From CAIKMD01 sp035552195 (GTDB lineage: Bacteria; Pseudomonadota; Alphaproteobacteria; ATCC43930; CGMCC-115725): a DNA stretch of 64,000 bases. The stretch covers positions 9,181-73,180 of the forward strand of contig DASZLU010000145.1 in assembly GCA_035552195.1 (NCBI GenBank), read 5' to 3'. The notes beneath the pieces were generated by a model. The model was not told where the DNA came from and did no database searches. It saw nothing but the letters and a program-made list of their open reading frames with translations. This document shows positions 7,396-16,536 of the stretch, one piece after another; the first letter of the stretch is position 1; each line of letters starts with the position of its first letter. A program made the position numbers and the translations under genes.

Positions 7396-10166
7396 CACGC
7401 CTCTCCGCCTTCGCCCGCTTCAGAATCGCCCGGCACCTCGCCGGCCGAATCGCCGTTGCCGACATCTTCGCCGGTATCGGGCAGACGCGCCACCGACACG
7501 ACACGCTCGCCCTCGTCGACCTTGAACACGGTCACGCCGCCACTGCGTCGCCGCCGGATGCTGATGTCGTCGACCGGCACGCGAATGAGTTGGCCGAGAT
7601 TCGTGACAAGAACGATCTGGTCATCGTGGTTGACCGGGAAGACGGCGACGGTCGCTCCCTGCCCGCGGCTCGGATCGTTGTTCTCGCGACCCTGCGCGCC
7701 GCGGCCGGTGATCGGATAATCGTAGGCCGAGCTGCGCTTGCCGAAGCCTTTCTCGGTCAGCACGAGGACGAATTCCTGGCGCGCGGCGAGATCTTGATAC
7801 TGCTCTTCGCTGATCTGCGCCGCGGCTTCGTTCTCACCGTCTTCGGCGGCGACCTCGGCCTCTTCCGGCTCGGCGCGCCGGCGCTCGGCATCGAGACGCA
7901 GGAAGGCATAGCGCGTCGCAGTCGGCACATCTTCGTGACGCAGGATCGACATCGAGATCACCGCATCGCCGGGCGCCAAACGAATGCCGCGCACGCCGAC
8001 CGAGCTGCGGCTCGAGAAGACGCGCACATCGGCCGCCGGGAAACGAATGCTGCGGCCGTTACCGGTCGCCAGCAGGAAATCGTCATTCTCGCCGCAGACC
8101 GCCACCGCGATCAAACGGTCGTCGGCATCCTCGCCTTCGAACTTCATCGCGATCTTGCCCGTCGCAAAGACGTTGGCGAAATCGGAGAGCGCGTTGCGGC
8201 GAACATTGCCTTTGCGTGTCGCAAACACCGCGAATTTATCGGCCCAGGTGCTCTCGTCCTCCGGCAACGGCATCACGGTCGAGATCGTCTCGCCTTGCGC
8301 CAGATTGGGCAGCAGATTGACCATCGCCTTGCCGCGCGCCTGCGGCGTGCCGACCGGCAAGCGATAGACCTTGAGCTTGTAGACGCGGCCCGAGCTTGTG
8401 AAGAACAGCATCGGCGCGTGCGTCGAGGCGACGAAAATCTGATCGATGAAATCCTCGTCGCGCACCGACATGCCGGCACGGCCGCGGCCGCCGCGGCGCT
8501 GCGCGCGATAGGTCGAAAGCGGCACGCGCTTGATGTAGCCGCTATGGCTCACCGTCACGACCATATCCTCGCGCTGGATCAGCGCTTCGATATCCGTCTC
8601 AAATTCCAATTCCTCGATCGCCGTACGCCGCGGCGTCGCGAACTGCTCTTTGACCTCGCGCAACTCTTGCCGGATCACTTCCATCAGCCGCTGGCGCGAG
8701 CCGAGGATCTCGAGATAGCCTTTGATCTCGACGACGATGCCACCGAGCTCTTCGGCGATCTTATCGCGCTCGAGCAAGGTCAGGCGCTGCAGGCGGAGAT
8801 CGAGGATCGCGCGCGCCTGCTCTTCGGTCAGGTGATAGGTACCGTCCGGACGGGCACCGCCCCTGCCCGCTTCTTCGATCAGCGCGATCAGCGCCAGCAC
8901 GTCTTGCGCCGGCCAGGCACGCGCCATCATTTCGGCGCGCGCCGTCGCCGGGTCGGGCGCACGGCGGATCAGGGCGATCATCTCGTCGATATTGGCGACG
9001 GCGACCGCGAGGCCGAGCAAGGTATGCGCGCGCTCGCGCGCCTTGCGCAGGAGATAGATCGTGCGCCGCGTGACCACCTGCTCGCGGAATTCGACGAAGG
9101 CGACGATGATGTCGCGCAGGCTCATCAGCAGCGGCCGGCCGCCGTCGAGCGCCAGCATGTTGACGCCGAAGCTGGTCTGAAGCGGCGTATAGCGATAGAG
9201 CTGGTTGAGCACGACATCGGCCATCGCATCGCGCTTCAGCTCGACGACGACGCGCACGCCGTGGCGATCGCTTTCGTCACGCAGATCGGCGATGCCTTCG
9301 ATGGTCTTGTCCTGCACCAACTCGGCGATGCGCTCGACCATGCGCGCCTTGTTCACCTGATACGGGATCTCGGTCACGATGATCGCTTCGCGATCCTTGC
9401 GGATCTCTTCGATCTCGGTCTTGCCCCGCATGATGATCGAGCCGCGGCCCAGCGCATAAGCCGCATGAATGCCGGCGCGCCCGAGGATGATGCCGCCGGT
9501 CGGGAAATCCGGGCCCGGCACGATCTCCATCAACTCTTCGATCGTGATCTCGCGATTGTCGATATAGGCGATGCAGGCATCGACCACTTCGCCGAGATTA
9601 TGCGTCGGGATGTTGGTCGCCATGCCAACCGCGATACCCGAGCCGCCATTGACCAGGATGTTCGGGAAGCGCGCGGGAACAACCTTCGGCTCCTCGCGGC
9701 TGCCGTCGAAATTCGGCTGGAAGTCGACCGTCTCTTTGTCGATATCGTCGAGCAACGCATCAGCCGCACGCGAGAGACGCGACTCGGTGTAGCGCATCGC
9801 CGCCGGCGGATCGCCATCCATCGAGCCGAAATTGCCCTGGCCGTCGATCAATTGCAGGCGCATGGCAAAGTCCTGCGCCATACGCACTAGCGCTTCGTAG
9901 ATCGGCGCGTCGCCATGCGGATGGAAATTACCCATCACTTCGCCGACGCTGGTCGCCGATTTGCGATAGCCGCGGTTCCAGTCGTAGCCCGCCTGCTTCA
10001 TCGCATAGAGGATGCGGCGATGCACCGGCTTCAACCCGTCGCGCACGTCCGGCAGAGCGCGCGATACGATCACGCTCATCGCGTAATCGAGGTAGGAGCG
10101 TTTCATCTCCTCTTCGATGGCAACGGGCGTTATGTCGAGCGGCGGCGGCGCGGGTGTGTCAGCCAA
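7395..10166 (-). CDS. gyrA: DNA gyrase subunit A
   Basis: A 923-residue catalytic subunit of the ATP-dependent type II topoisomerase that introduces negative supercoils. The breakage-reunion domain has the active tyrosine Y126 in AAMRYTESRL. The quinolone-determining region reads NFHPHGDAPIYEALVRMAQ: the positions equivalent to E. coli Ser83 and Asp87 are A87 and E91. The GyrA box QRRGGRG opens the C-terminal beta-pinwheel, which carries an acidic insertion (EPEEAEVAAEDGENEA) and an acidic tail, common in alphaproteobacteria. The apparent start is TTG 10164-10166; the next in-frame ATG would cut 20 residues and remove the PVAIEEEMK helix. It is followed by coaD with a one-base overlap. Confidence 0.97.
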   Translation of the reverse strand: MADTPAPPPLDITPVAIEEEMKRSYLDYAMSVIVSRALPDVRDGLKPVHRRILYAMKQAGYDWNRGYRKSATSVGEVMGNFHPHGDAPIYEALVRMAQDFAMRLQLIDGQGNFGSMDGDPPAAMRYTESRLSRAADALLDDIDKETVDFQPNFDGSREEPKVVPARFPNILVNGGSGIAVGMATNIPTHNLGEVVDACIAYIDNREITIEELMEIVPGPDFPTGGIILGRAGIHAAYALGRGSIIMRGKTEIEEIRKDREAIIVTEIPYQVNKARMVERIAELVQDKTIEGIADLRDESDRHGVRVVVELKRDAMADVVLNQLYRYTPLQTSFGVNMLALDGGRPLLMSLRDIIVAFVEFREQVVTRRTIYLLRKARERAHTLLGLAVAVANIDEMIALIRRAPDPATARAEMMARAWPAQDVLALIALIEEAGRGGARPDGTYHLTEEQARAILDLRLQRLTLLERDKIAEELGGIVVEIKGYLEILGSRQRLMEVIRQELREVKEQFATPRRTAIEELEFETDIEALIQREDMVVTVSHSGYIKRVPLSTYRAQRRGGRGRAGMSVRDEDFIDQIFVASTHAPMLFFTSSGRVYKLKVYRLPVGTPQARGKAMVNLLPNLAQGETISTVMPLPEDESTWADKFAVFATRKGNVRRNALSDFANVFATGKIAMKFEGEDADDRLIAVAVCGENDDFLLATGNGRSIRFPAADVRVFSSRSSVGVRGIRLAPGDAVISMSILRHEDVPTATRYAFLRLDAERRRAEPEEAEVAAEDGENEAAAQISEEQYQDLAARQEFVLVLTEKGFGKRSSAYDYPITGRGAQGRENNDPSRGQGATVAVFPVNHDDQIVLVTNLGQLIRVPVDDISIRRRRSGGVTVFKVDEGERVVSVARLPDTGEDVGNGDSAGEVPGDSEAGEGGEA

Positions 10167-10493
10167 AATGGGGTCCGAAGACTGGCGCTGAGAAGGCGGG
10201 AAACGCTACGAATCGGCCAGCAGAAATCGTCAAAAAACCTTAGCGAATTTTGCGCCTGTCAGCAACGTGGGGAGGGTTGCCCGCGGCGCATGACAGCGCC
10301 TGCTTTGGCAAAAATACTATCATTTTATATCAATAGCTTATATTAATTATTTCGCCTGAAATTGTAGCCCATATGGCGTTGGCTTGGCCGCGCCGGAGCA
10401 TCGGCCGATTCCGCAGCGCAAAATCCCCGCAAAAATGATTCGCCGCGAGCCACCGAAGCCGCCCGCGGCGAGGTCGAAACAGCGCTCGGCGCG
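10167..10493. other. AT-rich intergenic region upstream of gyrA
   Basis: This 327-base gap separates the end of the cytochrome gene from gyrA, both on the minus strand. Positions 10305-10365 are conspicuously AT-rich against a GC-rich background, with TATATC, TTATATTAATTATTT and similar stretches, suitable for promoter elements. No conserved open frame with a ribosome binding site was found, and I could not fix a specific -35/-10 pair. Confidence 0.6.
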
Positions 10494-10883
10494 CTAGTTG
10501 CTGAGCAGCGGGATACTGGAGGCCGCCGGCGCGGCCGGCAGCGTCTTCAGCCAAGCATAAATATTCGCCGCGTCCGTATCCGACAGGCTCGCCGGCTCGT
10601 AAGGCGGCATGGCGTTCTGCGGTGTCCGGAGTTGCTGAAGCACCGCCGCGAAGGGCAGCGCCGTGGCAGCGAGACGCGGCCCGGTGATCGCCCCGCCCTG
10701 CGCCACCGTGCCGTGGCACTCCCAACAGCCATCCGCGAGGAAGGTCTGCTGGCCGGCCTTGGCATCGCCCTGAGGGGCGGCTTCCTGACCGCCCCCGTTT
10801 TGTTGTGCCCCGGCATTGGACACCAGAACGGCGAACGCACAGATCACCAATGCCGCCGCCGCGGCAACGAAACCAACCCGCAT
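10494..10883 (-). CDS. Small secreted c-type cytochrome
   Basis: A 129-residue mono-haem cytochrome c. Residues 1-26 are a Sec signal peptide (MRVGFVAAAAALVICAFAVL...NAGA). The haem site is C53-W-E-C56-H57 and M92 in QNAMPPY is the likely distal ligand, followed by LSDTDAANIYAWLKTLP, the usual C-terminal helix. It works as a periplasmic electron carrier. It starts 11 bases after the stop of the ThDP-dependent enzyme gene with GAGGGGG before ATG 10883, so the two are one transcription and probably translation unit. The pairing suggests this cytochrome accepts electrons from that enzyme or from another dehydrogenase acting with it; this is inference. Confidence 0.85.
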   Translation of the reverse strand: MRVGFVAAAAALVICAFAVLVSNAGAQQNGGGQEAAPQGDAKAGQQTFLADGCWECHGTVAQGGAITGPRLAATALPFAAVLQQLRTPQNAMPPYEPASLSDTDAANIYAWLKTLPAAPAASSIPLLSN

Positions 10884-10894
10884 GTGTGTCCCCC

Positions 10895-12865
10895 TCAACG
10901 TCCTTGTGAAACCACGTCCACCAACACCGGCTCGCCCTTTTTGACGATAGCTGCCGCTGTCTTTAAAACCTCGCCGAGCTTCGCCGGATCGGTGACCGTG
11001 AAGCCCTTCATGCCGAAGCTCTCGGCCATCTTAGCGAAATCGATATTCGGGTTGGCGATCTCGGTGCCGATATGCGCGGTCTTGGGATCGCGCATATGAC
11101 GATTGGCCATTGCCTGTAGATGCATCACTTCCTGGAAGTAGAACCGGTTGTTGTGCATGACTGTGAGGATCGGGATCTGATACTTGGCCGCGGTCCAGAG
11201 CGCGCCAGGCCCCACCATCAACGCGCCGTCGCCCATGATCGAGACCGAGAAGCGACCGTGCTTTTTATTGGCAAGCGCCGAGCCGATCGCGCCACCGGCG
11301 TCATAGCCGACGCCATAGGCGCCGGAATCGCCGAGGTAGTGATAGCTCTTGTCCATTTTCCACAGCTTGTGCGACCAGTAGCCGCCCGGCTGCGTCGATG
11401 AGACGAGCGAGTAATCCTCGTCCTTGATCACATTCCACAGTTCCATACAGAGCCGCGCGGTGCTGATCGGCGTCGCATCCCAGCCCGAAGCCGCTTCGGT
11501 CTCCGCCGCCTTGAATGACGCCTTCCGCGCATCGGCGAGCTTCTTGCCGCGCGCCTCGAAGGCGTTCTTCTTGTCGTCGGTCATCGCCTTCTTCACGGCT
11601 TCGAGCAGGTACGGCATCGTCTGCGCACCGTCGCCGCTGATCTCGAGATCGATGTCCGTGAAGCGCTGGAAATTCTGGTAGTTCGAGCGGATGAACTGAT
11701 TCGCCGAGGTCACCGACACTGTCTTGGTCCCCGGCTTCAGCAGCGGCCGGGATGAGCGATGCAGCTGGTCCTTATAGGCGTGCGTAACGCCCCAGAAATC
11801 GGTCATATCGAGACCGACCACGAGATCGGCTTGGGATAAAACCGCGCCGCGGCGGTCGCTCTGATTGAGTCCGTGCTGAGTCGGGAAGTTCATGCGGCCG
11901 CCGATATCGACGATCGAGCATTGCAACACGTCGGCAAGCTGCACCAGCGGGTTCAGCACGCCATTGGGGCCCGGCTGGCCGCGATCGGCCATGATCACCG
12001 GGTTCTCGGCCGCGACCAGCATTTTGGCCAACTCGGCCACAGCATTCTGATCGCCCTGCGCATCCGTGAAGCGCGGCAGCTTCGGATGGGTCAGCTTCTC
12101 GTCTTCGGGGATCGGATTTTCCTGCAAGCTGCTATCGGCAACCAGCAGCACGGGGCCCATCGGCGGTGTGGTCGCGATCTGATAGGCACGCACGGTCGAT
12201 TCAGCAAAATGCTGCAGGCCGCCCGGCGAATCGTCCCATTTCGTGTAATCGCGAACGATGACGGCCCCGTCTTGCACCGTGTGATCGACTTCGACACCCG
12301 GTCGGCGCTCGGTGGCGTCGGCGATGTTGGCGGTGACGACGACGATCGGCACGCGATCAGCATAGGCGTTGTAGATCGCCATCGAGGCGTGCTGCAGGCC
12401 GACCGTCGCATGGACGAGATTCAGCATCGGCTTGCCTTCGACTTTGGCATAGCCATGCGACATCGCCACCGAGATTTCCTCGTGGAAGCACTCGATCCAT
12501 TGCGGCGCGGTGTTCTTGCCGTAATTAATGAAGGATTCCTGCAGCGCGCGGAAGCTCGAACCCGGCATCGAGGCAAGGTACTCGAAGCCCAAGTTCTTGA
12601 AGCCGTCGACCATGAAGTCGGAACCGCTGGTCGGCGAGACCAGGTTCTCGGCGCCCTTCGGCACACCGGCCATCGGGTTCGGCTGCGCAGTTTCGGCAAC
12701 CTTCTGAATTTCGGAAACGCCTTGCGGCACTTTGCCTCGCTTCGGCGGCGTCGGTGCTGCTTGTGCGGTTAGCGGCGATGCCAGCGTCGTCGCGGCACCG
12801 GCGAGGGCTGCACCTTTGAGGAATCCACGGCGACCGACTCCGGTCGTGTCTTTGCGCTTCGACAT
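10895..12865 (-). CDS. Tat-exported thiamine-diphosphate-dependent enzyme (acetolactate synthase/oxidase superfamily)
   Basis: A 656-residue three-domain ThDP enzyme. Its N-terminus is a twin-arginine signal: G-R12-R13-G-F-L-K, then GAALAGAATTLASPLTAQA, implying export of the folded, cofactor-loaded protein. The PYR domain has the catalytic glutamate context ECFHEEISVAMSHGYAK. The PP domain has the ThDP/Mg motif GDG-x24-NN (MGDGALMVGPGAL to HNNRFYF). Annotation engines would call it acetolactate-synthase-like, but family members differ widely in substrate (pyruvate, benzoylformate, oxalyl-CoA, sulfo-compounds), and the central domain gives no FAD certainty. It is followed 11 bases later by a c-type cytochrome gene. 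A periplasmic ThDP enzyme is unusual because branched-chain acetolactate synthases are cytoplasmic. Confidence 0.85.
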   Translation of the reverse strand: MSKRKDTTGVGRRGFLKGAALAGAATTLASPLTAQAAPTPPKRGKVPQGVSEIQKVAETAQPNPMAGVPKGAENLVSPTSGSDFMVDGFKNLGFEYLASMPGSSFRALQESFINYGKNTAPQWIECFHEEISVAMSHGYAKVEGKPMLNLVHATVGLQHASMAIYNAYADRVPIVVVTANIADATERRPGVEVDHTVQDGAVIVRDYTKWDDSPGGLQHFAESTVRAYQIATTPPMGPVLLVADSSLQENPIPEDEKLTHPKLPRFTDAQGDQNAVAELAKMLVAAENPVIMADRGQPGPNGVLNPLVQLADVLQCSIVDIGGRMNFPTQHGLNQSDRRGAVLSQADLVVGLDMTDFWGVTHAYKDQLHRSSRPLLKPGTKTVSVTSANQFIRSNYQNFQRFTDIDLEISGDGAQTMPYLLEAVKKAMTDDKKNAFEARGKKLADARKASFKAAETEAASGWDATPISTARLCMELWNVIKDEDYSLVSSTQPGGYWSHKLWKMDKSYHYLGDSGAYGVGYDAGGAIGSALANKKHGRFSVSIMGDGALMVGPGALWTAAKYQIPILTVMHNNRFYFQEVMHLQAMANRHMRDPKTAHIGTEIANPNIDFAKMAESFGMKGFTVTDPAKLGEVLKTAAAIVKKGEPVLVDVVSQGR

Positions 12866-13009
12866 CGTTCCCTCCCTCGGGAAAGCGGCCCTTTGTCTTC
12901 GGGCGATATGTCATTCATTTCACAAAGCGGAGGCGCGCGCAACCATCGCCCCGCTCACCAAAAAGCGAGCTCGGGACGGCCTGTCGAGAGAAACCGGGAA
13001 AAGAGAGCG

Positions 13010-14161
13010 TTAGGCGGCGTGCGCCGGCGATGGCGCAGCGACATCCGCCGGATAGAGCAGATCGTTGCCTTCCTGATAACGCGCCGAGCCTTCCTCGATC
13101 AGCGCGTTGTTCTTGGCGCGCAGGGCGGCATCAGCCTCACCGTAGAGGAACGGCAAGAACGCATAACGCCGGCCGCGGGTGATCGGCGTCACCTCATGCA
13201 GGGCACCGCACGAGAAGACGACGGCGCCGCCGACCGGGGCGCGATAGGTGCGTCGGCCGAATTCCGGGAAGATCAGATCGCAACCTTCGTAATCGCGGTT
13301 GAGATTGATCGAAACGGCGAAACGTCGATGTTGGGCGCCGGCATTGATGTTGTCGCGATGGCGGAAGAAGTGGCCGCCCTCCAGTGAATCGTAACAAGAG
13401 ACCAGATAACGGTCCATGCGCGTCGCGGCGAACTGGAAGTAGCGATCAATGGCCGGCAGTAAGCGCCGCACCAACTGATCGCGGATCTTTTCGCGCAGCT
13501 CCGGCACGACGATCGGCATGTCGCGCCGCTGCTTCAAATCATAATTGACGACAGTGCGCGTCTTGCCCTCGACGTCGAGGAGGAAGCCGGAATCATCGCC
13601 GCCCATTTTGTCGTAGAGCTTCACGAGGAAATCGCAGAGATCGAAATCGAGAACCCGCGGTACGATCAGCGCCGGCGCCGTCATCGGCACGCCGGTGGAC
13701 TCATCGACACTCGGTAGGCCTTTCAGCATTTGCCGAAGGATCGTGGCGTGGCCGGCCGGATGATCCCAGGGGACGATCGCGACAACCCGCAGCATCGGAT
13801 CGAGCACCACGCTGCCTTGCGCTCCCACCGCGCCATAGAGCCGCGTGACCGCACCGTCGTAATCGGCGACATAGCGCAGCGTCGCCGGCGCCATGCTGGC
13901 GATGGCGCCCAGCGCGACAGGTGGAACCGTCAGCACCGCATAAGCGACCAGATGATCCTCTGTCATACCTGCGATCGAGCCGATGAGCGCCTGGCGCTCC
14001 GCTTCTGCACGCGGCGCGGCGAGATCGTCCAGGAACGAGACCACAGTCCAGCGGCCGCCGCTTACATGGAGGTCGGCGCTGCCGCCGGTGATCGTCGACG
14101 CGCTAAACCACGGCGCCGGATCGCCGAGCCTGACGGTTGCGCTGATCAACTGCTCCATCAT
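13010..14161 (-). CDS. Peroxiredoxin-like domain fused to a 2OG-Fe(II) oxygenase
   Basis: A 383-residue protein with two parts. Residues 1-165 resemble a thioredoxin-fold peroxiredoxin (LGDPAPWFSA, RWTVVSFLDDLAAP, YGAVGAQGSVVLDPMLRVVAIVPW) but lack the peroxidatic Cys: the usual P-x-x-x-T-x-x-C position reads DDLAAPRAEAE. Residues 175-355 form a prolyl-4-hydroxylase-like dioxygenase with iron ligands H268 and D270 (FFRHRDNINAG) and H322 (GALHEVTP), and R331/R332 for 2-oxoglutarate. It hydroxylates an unknown substrate. The frame is open upstream, but ATG 14161 has AGGGGGG in front and leaves a sensible N-terminus. It is divergent from the FkbH-like gene across 242 bases, suggesting a shared process. 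Confidence 0.82.
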   Translation of the reverse strand: MMEQLISATVRLGDPAPWFSASTITGGSADLHVSGGRWTVVSFLDDLAAPRAEAERQALIGSIAGMTEDHLVAYAVLTVPPVALGAIASMAPATLRYVADYDGAVTRLYGAVGAQGSVVLDPMLRVVAIVPWDHPAGHATILRQMLKGLPSVDESTGVPMTAPALIVPRVLDFDLCDFLVKLYDKMGGDDSGFLLDVEGKTRTVVNYDLKQRRDMPIVVPELREKIRDQLVRRLLPAIDRYFQFAATRMDRYLVSCYDSLEGGHFFRHRDNINAGAQHRRFAVSINLNRDYEGCDLIFPEFGRRTYRAPVGGAVVFSCGALHEVTPITRGRRYAFLPFLYGEADAALRAKNNALIEEGSARYQEGNDLLYPADVAAPSPAHAA

Positions 14162-14403
14162 TGAACCCCCCTTGCTACGCCCGCAAAAAAAGACAGACGT
14201 GCGGGAGCAAGAGGCATGCCAATAACGGCCTTGGAAAGCCGCCGGTTTTCGGACATGAAAAGCGGCACAGAGGTTACGGCGGCAAATTTTGCCGCATCGT
14301 TGCTGCCGTTTTCGCTCGCGAACACCGGCATCCGACCGCGTTAACTGGGCGCTAACCAAGTTCTCCCGATGATGCGGCAATTTTCTTCAGGCCGAGCATC
14401 ATC

Positions 14404-16536
14404 ATGAATTTGCAGCGATCGCGCTTTCTTCATTCCTTGCCCGTCGGCGCACAGCGCTATCTACTTATCCATGCCGTGACGCATGCCCGCCTCACCATCG
14501 ACCAGCAGCTCAACACCGTCGTCGATTTCTTTGCGACGCCGCGCGCTTGGCCCGATGAGTATCAAAGCCTCGCAGTCAGCATTTCCTACGATCGCGAAAC
14601 GCTGTCGAATTGCATCGCCGATCTGATCGAGCGCGGTTTCATCACCGACAAAAGCGCGGATGAAGAACTCGCCGAAACCACCGAGAAGCTCTGCGCCACC
14701 TATGGCCGCGATCCGGACGAATTGCTCGATCGCTATCGCCGCGAATTGAAAGAAGGTGCGCACGCCTATTGGTCGGCGGGCGCGGCGCGTTGCATCGCCG
14801 ATCTCGGCGCGACCGGCAAACGCGTCGATCTGCTGCTTTTCGGCGATTGCGACATCCAAATGGAGAGCGACTTCCTGCGCCGGGAAGCGGCGCGGCGCGG
14901 CATCGATCTGCGCATCGCCGCGACGTCGCCCGACGACGTGCGCCTGGCCAGCGAGCGTAGGCATGACGCAATCCTGATCGGCGCGCTACGCGCGCGTCAT
15001 CACATGACCCTCGATGCCTCGCAGCTCCAAGGCCCGCCACATGCGGCCTATATTCTGCAGGCGCGCGAGATTCTCGAAGAGCTGCGCCGGCGCAGCGCCG
15101 CGCCGATCCTCATCGATAATCTTCCCGAACCGACCGTGCAGCCTCTCGGTCTCGCCGAGCGCGGGCTCAATGGCCACCGCACGCGGTTCCGCACGACCAA
15201 CGTCGTGCTCGCCGATCTCGCGGCGCAGTTGCCCGATGTTCACGTCGTCGACATCAACGCCGCGGTGGCCGCAATCGGCAGTGAGCGCATGATCGATGAT
15301 GGGCATTTCGGCTTCACTCACCTCGGCTCGCCCGGCTGGCTGTTGCAGCGGCCGGAGAGCGAGAAGGAAGCGGTGCACGGTCTCTTTCCCGATATCAAAT
15401 CGCTCGCCGAATTGGTCGGCGGCGATCCCTATGCGCGCGAAGCGGCGATGGCACGCGTTCATATCGATGCCGTCGCCGTCGCGCTGGGCATCGATCGCAA
15501 GAAATGCGTGATCGTCGACCTCGACGGCGTGTTATGGCCCGGCGTTCTCGCCGAGACCGGCCGCCCCTTCGCCTGGGAGCCCACCGTGAGCGGCGCGTTC
15601 TCCTTCATCGGTCATTACTTCGGCCTGCATGAAGCGCTGCTTTGCCTCAAGAAACGCGGCATCGTCCTCGCCTGCGTCAGCAAGAACGACGAAGCGACGG
15701 TGCGCGAGCTCTGGAAATATCCGAGCCACTATCCGCAACAGCGGCTGCTAACCCTCGACGATTTCGTGACCTGCCGCATCAATTGGCACGACAAGGTCGA
15801 GAACATCCGCTCGATCGCCAAGGAGATCGGCTTCGCGCTCGACACGTTCCTCTTCGTCGACGATCACCCCATCGAGCGCGATCGCGTGCGTCAGCGTTTG
15901 CCCGAGATCGAAGTCTGGGGCGAGGATCTCCTTGGCTTGCGGCGCATGCTGCTGACCGATCCGCGGCTGCAATTGCCGGTCATCACCGACGAGGCCGCGT
16001 CACGCACGTCGCTCGTCAAAGCACAACTTAACCGCCAGCAATTCCGTGCCGAGGCGGTAAGCGAAAGCGACTACGTCGCCTCGTTGCAGATCGCCTGCCG
16101 CATCGAGCGGCTGATCGAGCCGGCTAAGCTCGATCGCATCGAAGAGATGTTCGCGCGCACGACGCAATTCAATGCCACGAACCGCCGCTTCCCCATTGCC
16201 GAACTGCAAACCCTGGTCGCAAACCCCTTGGCCCGCATCTTCACGCTGCAGGTCTCGGACCGCTTCGGCGATCACGGCCTTGTCGGTGCGGCGATCGTTG
16301 AAAGTAGTGAGATCGCCGGCCTCGTGCTCAGCTGCCGCGTTCTTGGCCTTGGCGTCGAGCATCGCTTCCTGCAGCACATCGTTGCCGAGCTGACTCGTGA
16401 TGGCGTCCCGGTCGCGGCACGGATCATCGAGACCGCGCGCAACGCGCCGGTCCGCAATATCTATCGCGATAACGGCTTTACGCTCGACACTGACGGTGTC
16501 TGGCGTCAGACCGCGAAGACCGAAGCCGCCGCTTAG
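14404..16536 (+). CDS. FkbH-like HAD-IIIC family protein
   Basis: A 710-residue multidomain protein. Residues 1-100 look like a winged-helix region (ITIDQ-type sequence LTIDQQLNTVVDFFATP, LSNCIADLIERGFITDK). Residues 135-330 resemble the SGNH-like N-terminal part of FkbH homologues (VDLLLFGDCDIQMESDFLRRE). A HAD domain follows, with D372-x-D374 in IVDLDGVLWPGVLAE, CVSKNDEATVREL and FLFVDDHPIERDRVRQRLPE. A GNAT-like C-terminal region has MFARTTQFNATNRRF and VLGLGVEHRFL. FkbH proteins load glyceryl groups from 1,3-bisphosphoglycerate on acyl carriers in polyketide pathways, but no carrier or synthase is present here, so the substrate is open. Its stop overlaps the convergent ssb by four bases. 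Confidence 0.82.
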   Translation: MNLQRSRFLHSLPVGAQRYLLIHAVTHARLTIDQQLNTVVDFFATPRAWPDEYQSLAVSISYDRETLSNCIADLIERGFITDKSADEELAETTEKLCATYGRDPDELLDRYRRELKEGAHAYWSAGAARCIADLGATGKRVDLLLFGDCDIQMESDFLRREAARRGIDLRIAATSPDDVRLASERRHDAILIGALRARHHMTLDASQLQGPPHAAYILQAREILEELRRRSAAPILIDNLPEPTVQPLGLAERGLNGHRTRFRTTNVVLADLAAQLPDVHVVDINAAVAAIGSERMIDDGHFGFTHLGSPGWLLQRPESEKEAVHGLFPDIKSLAELVGGDPYAREAAMARVHIDAVAVALGIDRKKCVIVDLDGVLWPGVLAETGRPFAWEPTVSGAFSFIGHYFGLHEALLCLKKRGIVLACVSKNDEATVRELWKYPSHYPQQRLLTLDDFVTCRINWHDKVENIRSIAKEIGFALDTFLFVDDHPIERDRVRQRLPEIEVWGEDLLGLRRMLLTDPRLQLPVITDEAASRTSLVKAQLNRQQFRAEAVSESDYVASLQIACRIERLIEPAKLDRIEEMFARTTQFNATNRRFPIAELQTLVANPLARIFTLQVSDRFGDHGLVGAAIVESSEIAGLVLSCRVLGLGVEHRFLQHIVAELTRDGVPVAARIIETARNAPVRNIYRDNGFTLDTDGVWRQTAKTEAAA

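Noticed and set aside
7590..9890. A 766-codon open frame on the plus strand opposite gyrA
   Set aside because: It is a shadow of gyrA in a GC-rich genome: no recognisable domain, rich in R, H, D and A as expected from the complementary codon bias, and gyrA is certain.
10895..12865. Branched-chain acetolactate synthase (ilvB/ilvG) paired with ilvD
   Set aside because: The Tat signal, distance of about 48 kb from ilvD, absence of an ilvH-type small subunit and the cytochrome neighbour argue against a biosynthetic role.
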